Below, in pieces: positions 9,135 to 16,913 of a stretch of DNA of 38,216 nucleotides. Position numbers and translations under genes: made by a program. How positions within the stretch are numbered: position 1 is the first letter of the stretch; the number at the start of each line of letters is the position of its first letter. This DNA is from Eubacterium sp. (lineage in GTDB: Bacteria; Bacillota; Clostridia; Lachnospirales; Lachnospiraceae): assembly GCA_017614395.1 (NCBI GenBank), contig JAGABX010000127.1, positions 1 through 38,216 on the forward strand. Direction: 5' to 3'. The notes under the pieces were generated by a model, which was not told the origin of the DNA, did not search any database, and was given only the letters and a program-made list of their open reading frames with translations.

Positions 9135-10366
9135 GATTGATCCACACTTTTTCTGAGAATTGTTCCGACAGGTATATCCGCATCACATTTTATTCCAAAC
9201 ATCTGTCCCGGATGCGGACATGATTCAATCCGTTCTCCGTTTTCATCTATCATCTGGTCAACAACCATCTCGGTATTCTCTCCGGATACCTGCATCCACG
9301 TGACCGTGTCTCCAACTGAAAACTTATTCTTCTGAGTCAGCCAAACAAAGCCCTCGTCATCTATTCTTTCAGCCTGTCCGAGATATACCGCACCCTTTTC
9401 GTATGTATTTGCATCATAAATCTGAGAATCATGGTCCGTCATACCGAAAAAGAATCCCGTTGTGAACTGCCTGTAAGTACATTTTTTCACTTCATCCAAA
9501 TAGTAATCGAGATGAGAACGCCATACATCCTCTCCGTCCTCTGCAAATGCATCTATAGCAAGACGATATGCTCTCACAACACTGGCAACATACAGTGCGG
9601 TCTTCATCCTGCCCTCTATTTTAAAGCTATCGATTCCGGCACGAATCAACTCAGGAATGTGCTCTATCATACACAGATCCTTGGAATTAAAAATAAAAGT
9701 TCCGCGATCATTTTCCTCAACAGGCAGATATTCACCCGGTCTGGTCTCCTCAGTTATATGATAACGCCAACGGCACGGATGAGTACATGCACCTAAATTA
9801 GCATCACGTCCGGTGAAATAATGACTGAGCAAACATCTCCCGGAATGCGATATGCACATTGCTCCGTGAATAAATGTCTCTATTTCCAATCCAAGTGTAT
9901 TATCACAAATGTCTTTTATTTCATTCAGAGAAAGTTCCCTGGCTGTTACCACCCGTTTTGCGCCCTGCTCTTTCCAAAACCGGCATGTCAGGGAATTTAC
10001 ACTGTTTGCCTGCGTACTGACATGGATATCAATATCCGGACATATTTCACGCGCAATCATAAAAACGCCCGGATCCGAAATAATCAACGCATCCGGACGG
10101 ATATCCGACAACAGTGAAAAATATTCGCGCACTCCGGACAAATCCCGATCATGCGCAGTGATGTTGGCCGTCACGTAAACCTTTTTTCCCGTCTCATGAG
10201 CATACCGGATTCCCTCCCGCATATCCTCATCGGAAAAGTTCTTTGCTTTGGCTCGAAGTCCGTATTGCTCTCCTCCGATATATACGGCATCAGCTCCATA
10301 CCGGAATGCAGTTTTCAACACCTCCAAACTGCCCGAAGGCGCCAGGAGTTCGGGCTTTTCCCTCAT
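9131..10366 (-). CDS. U32-family protein, TrhP/RlhA-like RNA hydroxylation protein
   Basis: Annotated by tradition as peptidase U32, but characterised relatives (E. coli RlhA and TrhP, B. subtilis YrrN/YrrO) hydroxylate RNA uridine or cytidine using prephenate. The 411-residue protein carries the U32 signature EIETFIHGAMCISHSGRCLL at 161-180. The conserved cysteines C171, C178, C194 and C198 are expected to hold an iron-sulfur cluster. A C-terminal domain of about 80 residues (KGAVYLGQ, FSVGDTV) follows. It lies just downstream of a TrmR-like methyltransferase; in B. subtilis the same pair makes 5-hydroxy- then 5-methoxyuridine at tRNA position 34. Bacillus has two U32 paralogues there, while here there is one. 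The function is inferred from family and neighbourhood. Confidence 0.85.
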   Translation of the reverse strand: MREKPELLAPSGSLEVLKTAFRYGADAVYIGGEQYGLRAKAKNFSDEDMREGIRYAHETGKKVYVTANITAHDRDLSGVREYFSLLSDIRPDALIISDPGVFMIAREICPDIDIHVSTQANSVNSLTCRFWKEQGAKRVVTARELSLNEIKDICDNTLGLEIETFIHGAMCISHSGRCLLSHYFTGRDANLGACTHPCRWRYHITEETRPGEYLPVEENDRGTFIFNSKDLCMIEHIPELIRAGIDSFKIEGRMKTALYVASVVRAYRLAIDAFAEDGEDVWRSHLDYYLDEVKKCTYRQFTTGFFFGMTDHDSQIYDANTYEKGAVYLGQAERIDDEGFVWLTQKNKFSVGDTVTWMQVSGENTEMVVDQMIDENGERIESCPHPGQMFGIKCDADIPVGTILRKSVDQS

Positions 10367-10476
10367 AATTCTCAGTCATCCCTTCCGAGTATTTCAAAAC
10401 ACGAATCTGTTTAATTCAGCTTCCGAAAATACCATTTTATATTACACGAAATCGTTCTTTTCATTACCATTACAAT

Positions 10477-11124
10477 TTACTGTTTAATCTTCTTGGAAAC
10501 AGCCACACCGTCATCTACAGGCAAAATCATACTTTCCAACTGTTCATGCTCATTGATGGCGCGCAGATACCCCCTCAGTCTCTCATGAATTGTCCGATCT
10601 CGCTGAGTGACTGCATAACGTGAATTCTTGACAGTGCCTCCGTGAAACACATTATCGGCAACCAACACTCCGCCGAAATCGAGCATTTCAACTAAATTAG
10701 GCAAAAAAGATACATACTGTCCCTTCGCCGCATCTAAAAAGATAACCTGAAACCGCTCACCTGCCGACTTCAATTCATCTATTGCGTCCGCTGCATCCTC
10801 CCTGATCAGGCGAATCCTGTCATCCTTGTCATATTTTTTAAAATAGTTTTCAGCCTGAGTATATCTCGCCTCTATTTTTTCAACAGTTATTATCTGCGCA
10901 GATGGTACACACTCCTTCATAAAAAGCGCGGAAAATCCAACCGCCGTTCCGATCTCCAACACTTTTTCCGGCAGTCTTGTTCTCAATATATATCGAAGCA
11001 GATCACCGGTCTGTCGTCCGATTATAGGAACATTGTTTGCCTTTGCGTGCCGTGAAATCTCAGACAAATATTCCGGAAGCTGTTCACGGAATTGTTCCAA
11101 AAATATATCTATGCGTTCTTTCAT
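10477..11124 (-). CDS. trmR: O-methyltransferase, TrmR-like (tRNA 5-hydroxyuridine methyltransferase)
   Basis: Class I SAM-dependent methyltransferase of the catechol-O-methyltransferase fold, 215 residues. Motif I is VLEIGTAVGFSALFMKE (residues 55-71), the acidic motif is ITVEKIEARY, motif IV is VIFLDAAKGQY (127-137) with DNV at 157-159 as metal ligands. This matches B. subtilis YrrM/TrmR, which methylates ho5U34 of tRNA to mo5U34 in a metal-dependent way. The next gene downstream is the U32 hydroxylation protein that would supply its substrate. The gene starts 10 nt after the RNase J stop, with GGAGG about 15 nt upstream, which is rather far. A catechol or other small-molecule substrate cannot be excluded by sequence alone. 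Confidence 0.82.
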   Translation of the reverse strand: MKERIDIFLEQFREQLPEYLSEISRHAKANNVPIIGRQTGDLLRYILRTRLPEKVLEIGTAVGFSALFMKECVPSAQIITVEKIEARYTQAENYFKKYDKDDRIRLIREDAADAIDELKSAGERFQVIFLDAAKGQYVSFLPNLVEMLDFGGVLVADNVFHGGTVKNSRYAVTQRDRTIHERLRGYLRAINEHEQLESMILPVDDGVAVSKKIKQ

Positions 11125-11134
11125 GCCTTATCGC

Positions 11135-12808
11135 TCAAACCTCCGTTATTATCGGCAGTATCATCGGATTTCTCTTCATCTTTTTCCATAAAAAGTCTGC
11201 GAGAGCATCCTTAATTTCTGTTTTGATCTTGCCCCAGTCAGTAACACCGCGGTCAATCATCCTGTCTAACGAGATGTTCACGACCTCCCTGCACTCCTCC
11301 ATCAGGTTTTCAGCCTCGCGCACATAGACAAATCCTCTTGATACTATATCCGGTCCCGCTAAAACCATATTTGATCCGCGTTCGAATGTGAGGACTACAA
11401 CCATCAATCCGTTTTCGGACAGATGCTGGCGGTCGCGAAGAACGATATTCCCAACATCGCCCACTCCCAGTCCGTCGACCATGATACCGGCAGACTGAAC
11501 ATGATCCACTACCTTGGCAGACTCCTCACCGATCTCCAAAACATCACCGGAGCGCAGGATGACAACATTCTCTTTTTTCACGCCCATTTTGATGGCAACC
11601 TCACGCTGTCCGATCAGATGCCGGTATTCACCGTGAACAGGAATTGAGTACTTCGGTCTGACGAGAGAATAGATCAGTTTGATCTCCTCCTCGCACGCAT
11701 GCCCTGATACATGTGTATCCTGAATTATAACCTTCGCTCCCTTCATGGAAAGCTCATTCATCACCTTTGATACTGATTTCTCGTTTCCGGGTATAGGTCT
11801 GGAACTGAATATAACAACATCCCCGGGCTTTATCGTAACCTTTTTATGTATGCTGGACGCTATGCGTGAAAGTGCCGCCATGGATTCACCCTGACTGCCG
11901 GTAGTAATCAGAACTAATTTCTCATCAGGATAGTTGCTCATTTCCTCCAATGAGATCATCATTCCCTCAGGCACCTTGATATAGCCCAATTCAATGGCTG
12001 TGTTAACGATATTCACCATTGAGCGTCCTTCAATAACCACCTTGCGGTTCTGGCGTTTCGCGGAATTGATTATCTGCTGTACGCGATCCACATTGGACGC
12101 AAACGTAGCCACTATGATACGGCTCTTTTCATTGTCCTCAAATATAGTATCAAATGTTTTTCCGACCGTTTTTTCCGACTCCGTAAATCCCGGTTTCAGA
12201 ACATTTGTCGAATCACACATCAGTGCAAGCACACCCTTTTTCCCGAGTTCACCGAACCTGGCAAGATCAATAGTGTCACCGTATACCGGTGTGTAATCAA
12301 CTTTAAAATCACCGGTATGAACTATAACTCCTGCAGGGGTATAGATTGCAAGCGCCGCCGAATCGGCAATGCTGTGGTTGGTGCAAATAAACTCAATCCG
12401 GAAATCTCCGAGATTAATGTACTGACCATAGGTAACCACCTTGCGTTTGACATTCCCGATGAGATTATGCTCCTTCAGCTTGTTCTCGATTATCGCCATC
12501 GTCAGCCTTGTGGCATAAATCGGAGCATTCATCATCTGAAGCACATAAGGAAGCGACCCGATATGATCCTCATGGCCATGGGTAATAACAAACCCTTTTA
12601 CCTTGTCACGACGATCCTCCAGGTACGTGATGTCCGGAATAACGAGATCTACGCCCAGCATATCATCCTCGGGGAACGCCAGTCCGCAGTCCACGATGAT
12701 GATACTGCTCTCCGTCTCAAAGGCCGTAATATTCATCCCGATCTGTTCAAGACCTCCGAGTGGAACGATCCGTATCGTCTCGTTATCCAGATTCTGTTTT
12801 TTCTTCAA
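11135..12808 (-). CDS. rnjA: Ribonuclease J
   Basis: Metallo-beta-lactamase/beta-CASP ribonuclease with 5'-3' exo- and endonuclease activity, central to mRNA turnover in Firmicutes. The chain of 557 residues shows VPLGGLEQIGMN, the metal motif THGHEDHIG at 76-84, HTGDFKVDYTP, GSQGESMAAL and the beta-CASP motif C-region (HVSGHA), ending in a C-terminal domain. Start choice is TTG at 12808, which gives the usual MKKK N-terminus. The GAGG site lies 12 nt upstream, and an ATG-TAA codon pair sits between them (separate entry). Downstream come trmR, trhP and birA with short gaps, so they probably share transcripts. Confidence 0.95.
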   Translation of the reverse strand: MKKKQNLDNETIRIVPLGGLEQIGMNITAFETESSIIIVDCGLAFPEDDMLGVDLVIPDITYLEDRRDKVKGFVITHGHEDHIGSLPYVLQMMNAPIYATRLTMAIIENKLKEHNLIGNVKRKVVTYGQYINLGDFRIEFICTNHSIADSAALAIYTPAGVIVHTGDFKVDYTPVYGDTIDLARFGELGKKGVLALMCDSTNVLKPGFTESEKTVGKTFDTIFEDNEKSRIIVATFASNVDRVQQIINSAKRQNRKVVIEGRSMVNIVNTAIELGYIKVPEGMMISLEEMSNYPDEKLVLITTGSQGESMAALSRIASSIHKKVTIKPGDVVIFSSRPIPGNEKSVSKVMNELSMKGAKVIIQDTHVSGHACEEEIKLIYSLVRPKYSIPVHGEYRHLIGQREVAIKMGVKKENVVILRSGDVLEIGEESAKVVDHVQSAGIMVDGLGVGDVGNIVLRDRQHLSENGLMVVVLTFERGSNMVLAGPDIVSRGFVYVREAENLMEECREVVNISLDRMIDRGVTDWGKIKTEIKDALADFLWKKMKRNPMILPIITEV

Positions 12809-12824
12809 CTTACATTTTCACCTC
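12806..12824 (-). promoter_or_regulatory. Start-stop ATG-TAA between the RBS and the TTG start of RNase J
   Basis: On the minus strand the order is GAGG (12824-12821), TGAAA, ATG (12815-12813), TAA (12812-12810), G, then the TTG start (12808-12806). The GAGG is spaced 5 nt from the ATG and 12 nt from the TTG. The ribosome binding site therefore fits the minimal start-stop better than the real gene start, as expected for an element that limits or conditions initiation. This is an inference from spacing only. Confidence 0.4.
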
Positions 12825-12843
12825 GATTTCTTTTTCTTTTTAT

Positions 12844-12872
12844 ATTATATTTCATACACTTCGCACGTGTAT
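12844..12872 (-). promoter_or_regulatory. Possible -10 and adjacent inverted repeat upstream of RNase J
   Basis: A perfect TATAAT (12849-12844, minus strand) without a good -35 lies just downstream of the inverted repeat ATACAC/GTGTAT (12854-12859 and 12867-12872). The repeat occupies the place of the missing -35 and spacer, so it could be an operator. Confidence 0.3.
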
Positions 12873-12898
12873 ATATTCATTTATTTCATATAAAAAAG

Positions 12899-13171
12899 TC
12901 ACTCCATAGTGATGTCAACGTCCTCTAACAGGCTCTCAAACAACTCGGAAAGCGCCTGCAGCGTGTTGTCATCATCAACCGTTTCGTAACAACCATCACC
13001 GTCATCATCATCAACTACTTCACGCAGAATCAGAGCCTCAGCCTCCTCATCGTCATCCGAAGCATCGGTAACGAGAAGATATGTTTCTCCGCCGAGCTCT
13101 GTCTCCTCAAGAATATAAAAACTAAACTCCTGACCGTCCTCGTCAGTAAGAGTTATCTGTCCGTCCTGCAT
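12899..13171 (-). CDS. DUF1292 (YrzB-like) protein
   Basis: A 90-residue very acidic protein ([33 protein letters not shown], then Asp-rich). This is the DUF1292 pattern found in Firmicutes next to yqgF. No biochemical role is established for the family as far as I know. I place the start at the ATG at 13171, which has an AGGGGG about 9 nt upstream; the TTG seven codons earlier has no suitable site. It overlaps the end of yqgF by 29 nt in another frame. The order ireB-yqgF-DUF1292 equals Bacillus yrzL-yrrK-yrzB. Confidence 0.88.
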   Translation of the reverse strand: MQDGQITLTDEDGQEFSFYILEETELGGETYLLVTDASDDDEEAEALILREVVDDDDGDGCYETVDDDNTLQALSELFESLLEDVDITME

Positions 13172-13595
13172 TTTTATTCGCCCCCTGCTCAAGATATCCC
13201 TGCAAAATCAACGATGCAGCAATCTTGTCAACATAGTCCTTTTGCCGGGAGGCTGAAACACCGCCCTGAGTCAAAACATCCGTTGCAGCCCTCGTAGTCA
13301 ATCTCTCGTCCCACATCTCAACCGGCAGATTTACCTTCTGTTCCAGTTCATGCGCGAACTCACGTGACTTTTCGGCGCGCTCACCGGCCTCTCCGTTCAT
13401 ATGAAGAGGTAAACCGACTACGATTCTCTCTACTCTGTACTCGCCGACCAGCTCACGGATTCTCGCGTATGTCTGTCGCCGTTTGTTTTCACCCTTCCGG
13501 TGAATCGTTTCAACAGGTTGCGCTGTAATCCCCATAGAATCACTGATCGCTACACCCACAGTCGTCCGGCCGTAATCCAGCCCCATAACGCGCAT
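13143..13595 (-). CDS. yqgF: YqgF/RuvX-family putative pre-16S rRNA nuclease
   Basis: RNase H-fold nuclease family, annotated both as putative Holliday junction resolvase and as 16S rRNA 5'-end maturation nuclease. Length is 150 residues, usual for the family. The N-terminal [19 protein letters not shown] carries the first catalytic Asp, [14 protein letters not shown] has the central strand, and [13 protein letters not shown] (with the conserved Asp-Glu-Arg) and [13 protein letters not shown] provide the remaining conserved acidic positions. The start has AGAAGGG 7 nt upstream. It begins 3 nt after the ireB stop and overlaps DUF1292. Confidence 0.92.
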   Translation of the reverse strand: MRVMGLDYGRTTVGVAISDSMGITAQPVETIHRKGENKRRQTYARIRELVGEYRVERIVVGLPLHMNGEAGERAEKSREFAHELEQKVNLPVEMWDERLTTRAATDVLTQGGVSASRQKDYVDKIAASLILQGYLEQGANKNAGRTDNSY

Positions 13596-13598
13596 GAT

Positions 13599-13871
13599 TC
13601 AGCCCTTCTTGTTCTCTAAATTGAATTTGATATAATCCTCGAGGAATACCTCGATAATCTCATCCCGTTCGGCGCGCATGATCAAACTGCGGGCGCCTTT
13701 ATGGCTGGTAATATATGTCGGATCTCCGCTCATGAGATATCCAACGATCTGATTAACGGGGTTATAGCCCTTCTCCGTCAGGGCAATATATACCGCCGCT
13801 ATAATATCGCGAACATCATAATCCGCATCATAATCCACGTTAAAATACTGTGTATGGTTTATCTCGTTCAT
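13599..13871 (-). CDS. ireB: IreB-family regulatory phosphoprotein (DUF965)
   Basis: A 90-residue protein matching the DUF965/IreB family: residues 20-70 (DVRDIIAAVYIALTEKGYNPVNQIVGYLMSGDPTYIT) then HKGARSLIMRAERDEIIEVFLEDY. In Enterococcus, IreB is phosphorylated on N-terminal Thr by the kinase IreK and modulates cephalosporin resistance. Here the N-terminal HTQYFNVDYDADYD has one Thr at residue 7. The start is ATG with GAGGT 6 nt upstream. It is the first gene of the ireB-yqgF-DUF1292 unit and has its own good promoter. Confidence 0.92.
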   Translation of the reverse strand: MNEINHTQYFNVDYDADYDVRDIIAAVYIALTEKGYNPVNQIVGYLMSGDPTYITSHKGARSLIMRAERDEIIEVFLEDYIKFNLENKKG

Positions 13872-13928
13872 GGCTTTACCTCATTCCCGAAAAAATGTTT
13901 AAAAAATTTTTATTGATAAGACACTACT

Positions 13929-13957
13929 ATTCTATACGATATTTTTGATTTTCGCAA
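13929..13957 (-). promoter_or_regulatory. Promoter of the ireB-yqgF-DUF1292 unit
   Basis: TTGCGA (13957-13952), a 17-nt spacer and TAGAAT (13934-13929) on the minus strand, about 55 nt upstream of the ireB start. The -35 box directly abuts the mtaB stop codon at 13958. Confidence 0.65.
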
Positions 13958-15277
13958 CTATAAATTTAAAAAAAGATTACGATCCACTCCCGCGACCATT
14001 CCCGGACGCCATCCGCGTTCCTCCGCAATCGCCCGATTAACGCCGAAACGCTGATACCTTTCATCATATCCTGCGAGCAGTTCATCATCTCCCTCTTTTA
14101 TGTATTCTTCAAAAAGAATCTCTGACGGAATCTTCATGGAACGCTCCCTGAAACGGGCATGCCACGTATCCATCATACCGATCAGCTCCTCACTGCGTTT
14201 CTTTTTCTCTGAGGGTGACACCTGGTCGGACATTGCTGCCGCGCGCGTTCCGTTTCGCATTGAGTATTGAAAAATGTGAAGATCTGCAAACCCGATATCA
14301 TCTAAAAAATCAACAGTCCGCCGGAATTCTTCATCCGTCTCACCGGGAAATCCCACGATCACATCCGTTGTTACAGCCGGCTCATCATAATACTTTCTCA
14401 ATATATTTACCGATTTTTTATAATCCGAAGTAGTATAATGCCTGTTCATCCTTGATAAAACCGCATCACATCCGCTCTGCAGAGACAAATGGAAATGGGG
14501 ACACAGCTTATCACAATCACTCACAGCTCCTACCCATTCCTCAGTAATAATTCTCGGTTCCAATGAACCGAGCCTGATTCTCCTCAATCCGGAAATGCCC
14601 TGAACCTGTCGTATCAAATCAACAAGCTTAGCACCGCCTTCCTTCACAAATCCGTCAGCGCTTTTTCCGGTTACACCATACGATGACAGATGAATCCCCG
14701 TCAGAACCACTTCTGAGCATCCGTTTTCAACCCGCTCGGAAATTTCCCGCACAACCTCATCTGCAGGCGTGGAATTCAGTTCTCCCCTCCCCCTGACGAA
14801 CGGAATCAGACAGTAGGAACAGAATTGATTACAACCATCCTGTACCTTGATAAAAGCGCGTGTGCGTTTTTTGTGCATATCGGTGCCTGATTTTACGGCA
14901 CCGCCCGTCATGCTCTCCGATCGTGATTTATTTCGTTCCATCCAAAAATCCAATACTTTTTCTGCAAGATCTGATTTATCCCGATTGGAAAAAGCAATAT
15001 CAATATCAGGATCGTTTCTGACCGACTCCCCCGCACTCTCGACATAACACCCGACAGCAACAATCACAGCATCAGGGGCCATCTTCGCCGCTCGATGTAT
15101 CATCTGTCTGGATTTCCTATCGGCAATATTTGTCACAGTACATGTGTTGATCAGATATATATCGGCACTCTCTGTGAATTCAACTATATCACAGCCTCTT
15201 GCCGCAAACGCCTTCATGACTTTTTCAGACTCATAATAATTGACTTTGCAGCCCAATGTCATCAGAGCAACCTTCAT
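13958..15277 (-). CDS. mtaB: tRNA t6A37 methylthiotransferase MtaB
   Basis: Radical-SAM methylthiotransferase that converts t6A to ms2t6A at position 37 of tRNAs reading ANN codons. In the 439 residues the UPF0004 cysteines are C10 (TLGCKVN), C46 (INTCTVTN) and C77 (VGCYVE), which bind the second 4Fe-4S cluster. The radical-SAM motif CNQFCSYC has C149, C153 and C156, and a TRAM-like C-terminal domain follows. The TLGCKVNYYES N-terminus distinguishes MtaB from MiaB (GCQMN). The start is ATG with GGAG 5 nt upstream. It is divergently arranged with the HPr-like gene across 129 nt. Confidence 0.94.
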   Translation of the reverse strand: MKVALMTLGCKVNYYESEKVMKAFAARGCDIVEFTESADIYLINTCTVTNIADRKSRQMIHRAAKMAPDAVIVAVGCYVESAGESVRNDPDIDIAFSNRDKSDLAEKVLDFWMERNKSRSESMTGGAVKSGTDMHKKRTRAFIKVQDGCNQFCSYCLIPFVRGRGELNSTPADEVVREISERVENGCSEVVLTGIHLSSYGVTGKSADGFVKEGGAKLVDLIRQVQGISGLRRIRLGSLEPRIITEEWVGAVSDCDKLCPHFHLSLQSGCDAVLSRMNRHYTTSDYKKSVNILRKYYDEPAVTTDVIVGFPGETDEEFRRTVDFLDDIGFADLHIFQYSMRNGTRAAAMSDQVSPSEKKKRSEELIGMMDTWHARFRERSMKIPSEILFEEYIKEGDDELLAGYDERYQRFGVNRAIAEERGWRPGMVAGVDRNLFLNL

Positions 15278-15322
15278 ATCAACTCCATATGTGTAATTTT
15301 TTTGTTTTTTTTCAATTACCCC

Positions 15323-15351
15323 TTGACATTCCCCGTAGTTTTTACTATCAT
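15323..15351 (+). promoter_or_regulatory. Promoter of the HPr-like gene
   Basis: A perfect TTGACA (15323-15328), a 17-nt spacer and TATCAT (15346-15351). The -10 is itself the first copy of a triple ACTATCAT repeat. Confidence 0.7.
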
Positions 15352-15366
15352 ACTATCATACTATCA
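15344..15366 (+). repeat. Triple 8-bp direct repeat ACTATCAT over the HPr-like promoter
   Basis: Two full copies of ACTATCAT and a third lacking its final T lie head to tail at 15344-15366. They cover the -10 hexamer and the expected transcription start of the HPr-like gene. This could be slippage-prone DNA that offers several overlapping -10 boxes (TATCAT), or a repeated protein site. Confidence 0.7.
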
Positions 15367-15406
15367 AAAAAGAAAGAGAATGAATATAATGTAAGGAGGT
15401 ATAACC

Positions 15407-15643
15407 ATGAAAACAGTTAACGTTTCTCTCAATTCCATTGACAAGGTAAAGGATTTCGTCAATGAGGTAGCAAAATACAATGCCGAATTTGATTTAGTGT
15501 CAGGACGTTATGTTATTGACGCAAAATCCATCATGGGAATATTCAGTCTGGATCTGTCAAAGCCGATCGAACTGAACATTCACAGCGAGGAGGACAACCT
15601 CGACGAGATACTTGAGCATCTGAATCCGTTCATCGTGGATTGA
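15407..15643 (+). CDS. HPr-like protein lacking the catalytic histidine (Crh-like)
   Basis: A 78-residue protein of the PTS HPr fold by length and by the core DAKSIMGIFSLDLSKPIELNIHSEE. This aligns with the HPr segment around regulatory Ser46 (KSIMGVxSL); here the serine is residue 41. The HPr phosphocarrier motif GLHARPA should lie near residues 9-16, but the sequence reads LNSIDKVKD with no His. The protein cannot be a PEP-dependent phosphocarrier. Like B. subtilis Crh, which has Gln at that position, it could only be phosphorylated at the serine by HPr kinase and so could act in carbon-source regulation. The RBS AAGGAGG is strong. It is a single-gene unit with its own promoter and terminator. 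Confidence 0.8.
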   Translation: MKTVNVSLNSIDKVKDFVNEVAKYNAEFDLVSGRYVIDAKSIMGIFSLDLSKPIELNIHSEEDNLDEILEHLNPFIVD

Positions 15644-15663
15644 TCTGACCTGATGTCAATTTT

Positions 15664-15697
15664 AGTACCGTGCGTTTTGCGTGCGGTACTTTTTTTG
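15664..15697 (+). terminator. Rho-independent terminator of the HPr-like gene
   Basis: An 11-bp stem (15664-15674 with 15680-15690, two G-T wobbles), loop TTTTG, followed by seven Ts at 15691-15697. The opposite strand has no T-run, so it terminates only the plus-strand gene. Confidence 0.88.
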
Positions 15698-15718
15698 TAA
15701 AAAACCAAGTGCAAACCA

Positions 15719-16903
15719 TCATTCAGGTTTGACCCATATTCTCTCATCTGAAGCAAGTGCATTCTCTATCAGAGGTGGCATCAACTCCGTCAATGCTTTT
15801 TCCGATTCCTCAATCTGTGGGATTTTCGGTTTAGTGACAGGATGCTTGGCTACGAAAATCGTGCAACAGTCCTCATATGGCAGGATCGACGTCTCGTATG
15901 CCCCGATTTTCTGTGATTCCTCTATAATTTCCTGTTTATCCATGGCAATCAGAGGTCTGAACACCGGCATATTACACACGGCATCGGTAGCAGCTAAACT
16001 CTGCATCGTCTGACTCGCAACCTGCGCGATGCTCTCCCCGGTAACAAGCGCCAGGCAATTGTTCTCCACTCCTATTTTCTGTGCAATCTGCATCATGTAT
16101 CGACGCATGATTATTGTTAATTCATCATGCGGACAGTTCTCATATATTGCCATCTGGATATCCGTGAAGTTAATTACATGGAGTAATATCGGTCCCGTAT
16201 ATTCGCTTATAATTCTCGCCAAATCCACGACCTTCTGTTTCGCCCGCTCGCTGGTATACGGTGGCGCATGAAAATAGACAGCCTCTATCTGAACTCCGCG
16301 TTTTGCTATGCGATAACCGGCCACAGGAGAATCAATGCCTCCGGACAACAACAGCATCGCCTTGCCTGCCGTGCCCACCGGCATCCCGCCCGCGCCGGGA
16401 TATCCTGTTATATACACATAGGCAGAACGACGTATCTCGATATAAATCCTATACTCCGGAGTATGAACATCCACCCTCGACTGCGGAAGGTTTTCCCTGA
16501 TGTAATCGCCTGCCCTTACACATATTTCCGGACTGTCAAGTGGATAGGACTTATCACTCCTTTTTGCAAACACCTTGAAGGTGAATTCTTTATCTCCGAT
16601 CCGTTCGCGTATATGCTGAACAAGCCCTTCACAAATATGTGTGAAATCTCTGTCCGGAATCTCTGTTACCGGGCAAATCTGTGATACACCGAACACATGA
16701 GACAGTGCCGTGAGAACCTCCTCCTCATCGTGAGCGGTGAGTGCCTCGACATGGATACGGCCCTGCTCTTTCTGCACGCGGAATTTGCCTTCAACACGGG
16801 AAACACGCTCTATCACACGGTGAACGAGAGCGTCCTCGAATTTATACCTATTCTTTCCTTTTATTCCTATTTCAGCATATTTGACTAAGTATGTATTTGC
16901 CAT
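15719..16903 (-). CDS. thiI: tRNA 4-thiouridine synthase ThiI
   Basis: Adenylates and thiolates U8 of tRNA using sulfur from a cysteine desulfurase. The 394-residue chain has an N-terminal ferredoxin-like domain (KYAEIGIKGKNRYKFEDAL), a THUMP domain (about 65-170) and a PP-loop ATPase with LLSGGIDSP at 185-193. There is no C-terminal rhodanese domain, as in Bacillus ThiI, so the sulfur must come directly from a partner desulfurase. That partner is encoded 10 nt upstream, which is the common nifS-thiI pairing. The RBS is AAGGA with a 7-nt spacer. Confidence 0.95.
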   Translation of the reverse strand: MANTYLVKYAEIGIKGKNRYKFEDALVHRVIERVSRVEGKFRVQKEQGRIHVEALTAHDEEEVLTALSHVFGVSQICPVTEIPDRDFTHICEGLVQHIRERIGDKEFTFKVFAKRSDKSYPLDSPEICVRAGDYIRENLPQSRVDVHTPEYRIYIEIRRSAYVYITGYPGAGGMPVGTAGKAMLLLSGGIDSPVAGYRIAKRGVQIEAVYFHAPPYTSERAKQKVVDLARIISEYTGPILLHVINFTDIQMAIYENCPHDELTIIMRRYMMQIAQKIGVENNCLALVTGESIAQVASQTMQSLAATDAVCNMPVFRPLIAMDKQEIIEESQKIGAYETSILPYEDCCTIFVAKHPVTKPKIPQIEESEKALTELMPPLIENALASDERIWVKPE

Positions 16904-16913
16904 TTTGTTTTCC

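Noticed and set aside
12317-12928. Plus-strand open frame of 203 codons opposite RNase J
   Set aside because: It covers the conserved metal-binding domain of RNase J on the other strand, has no RBS or promoter and no family resemblance.
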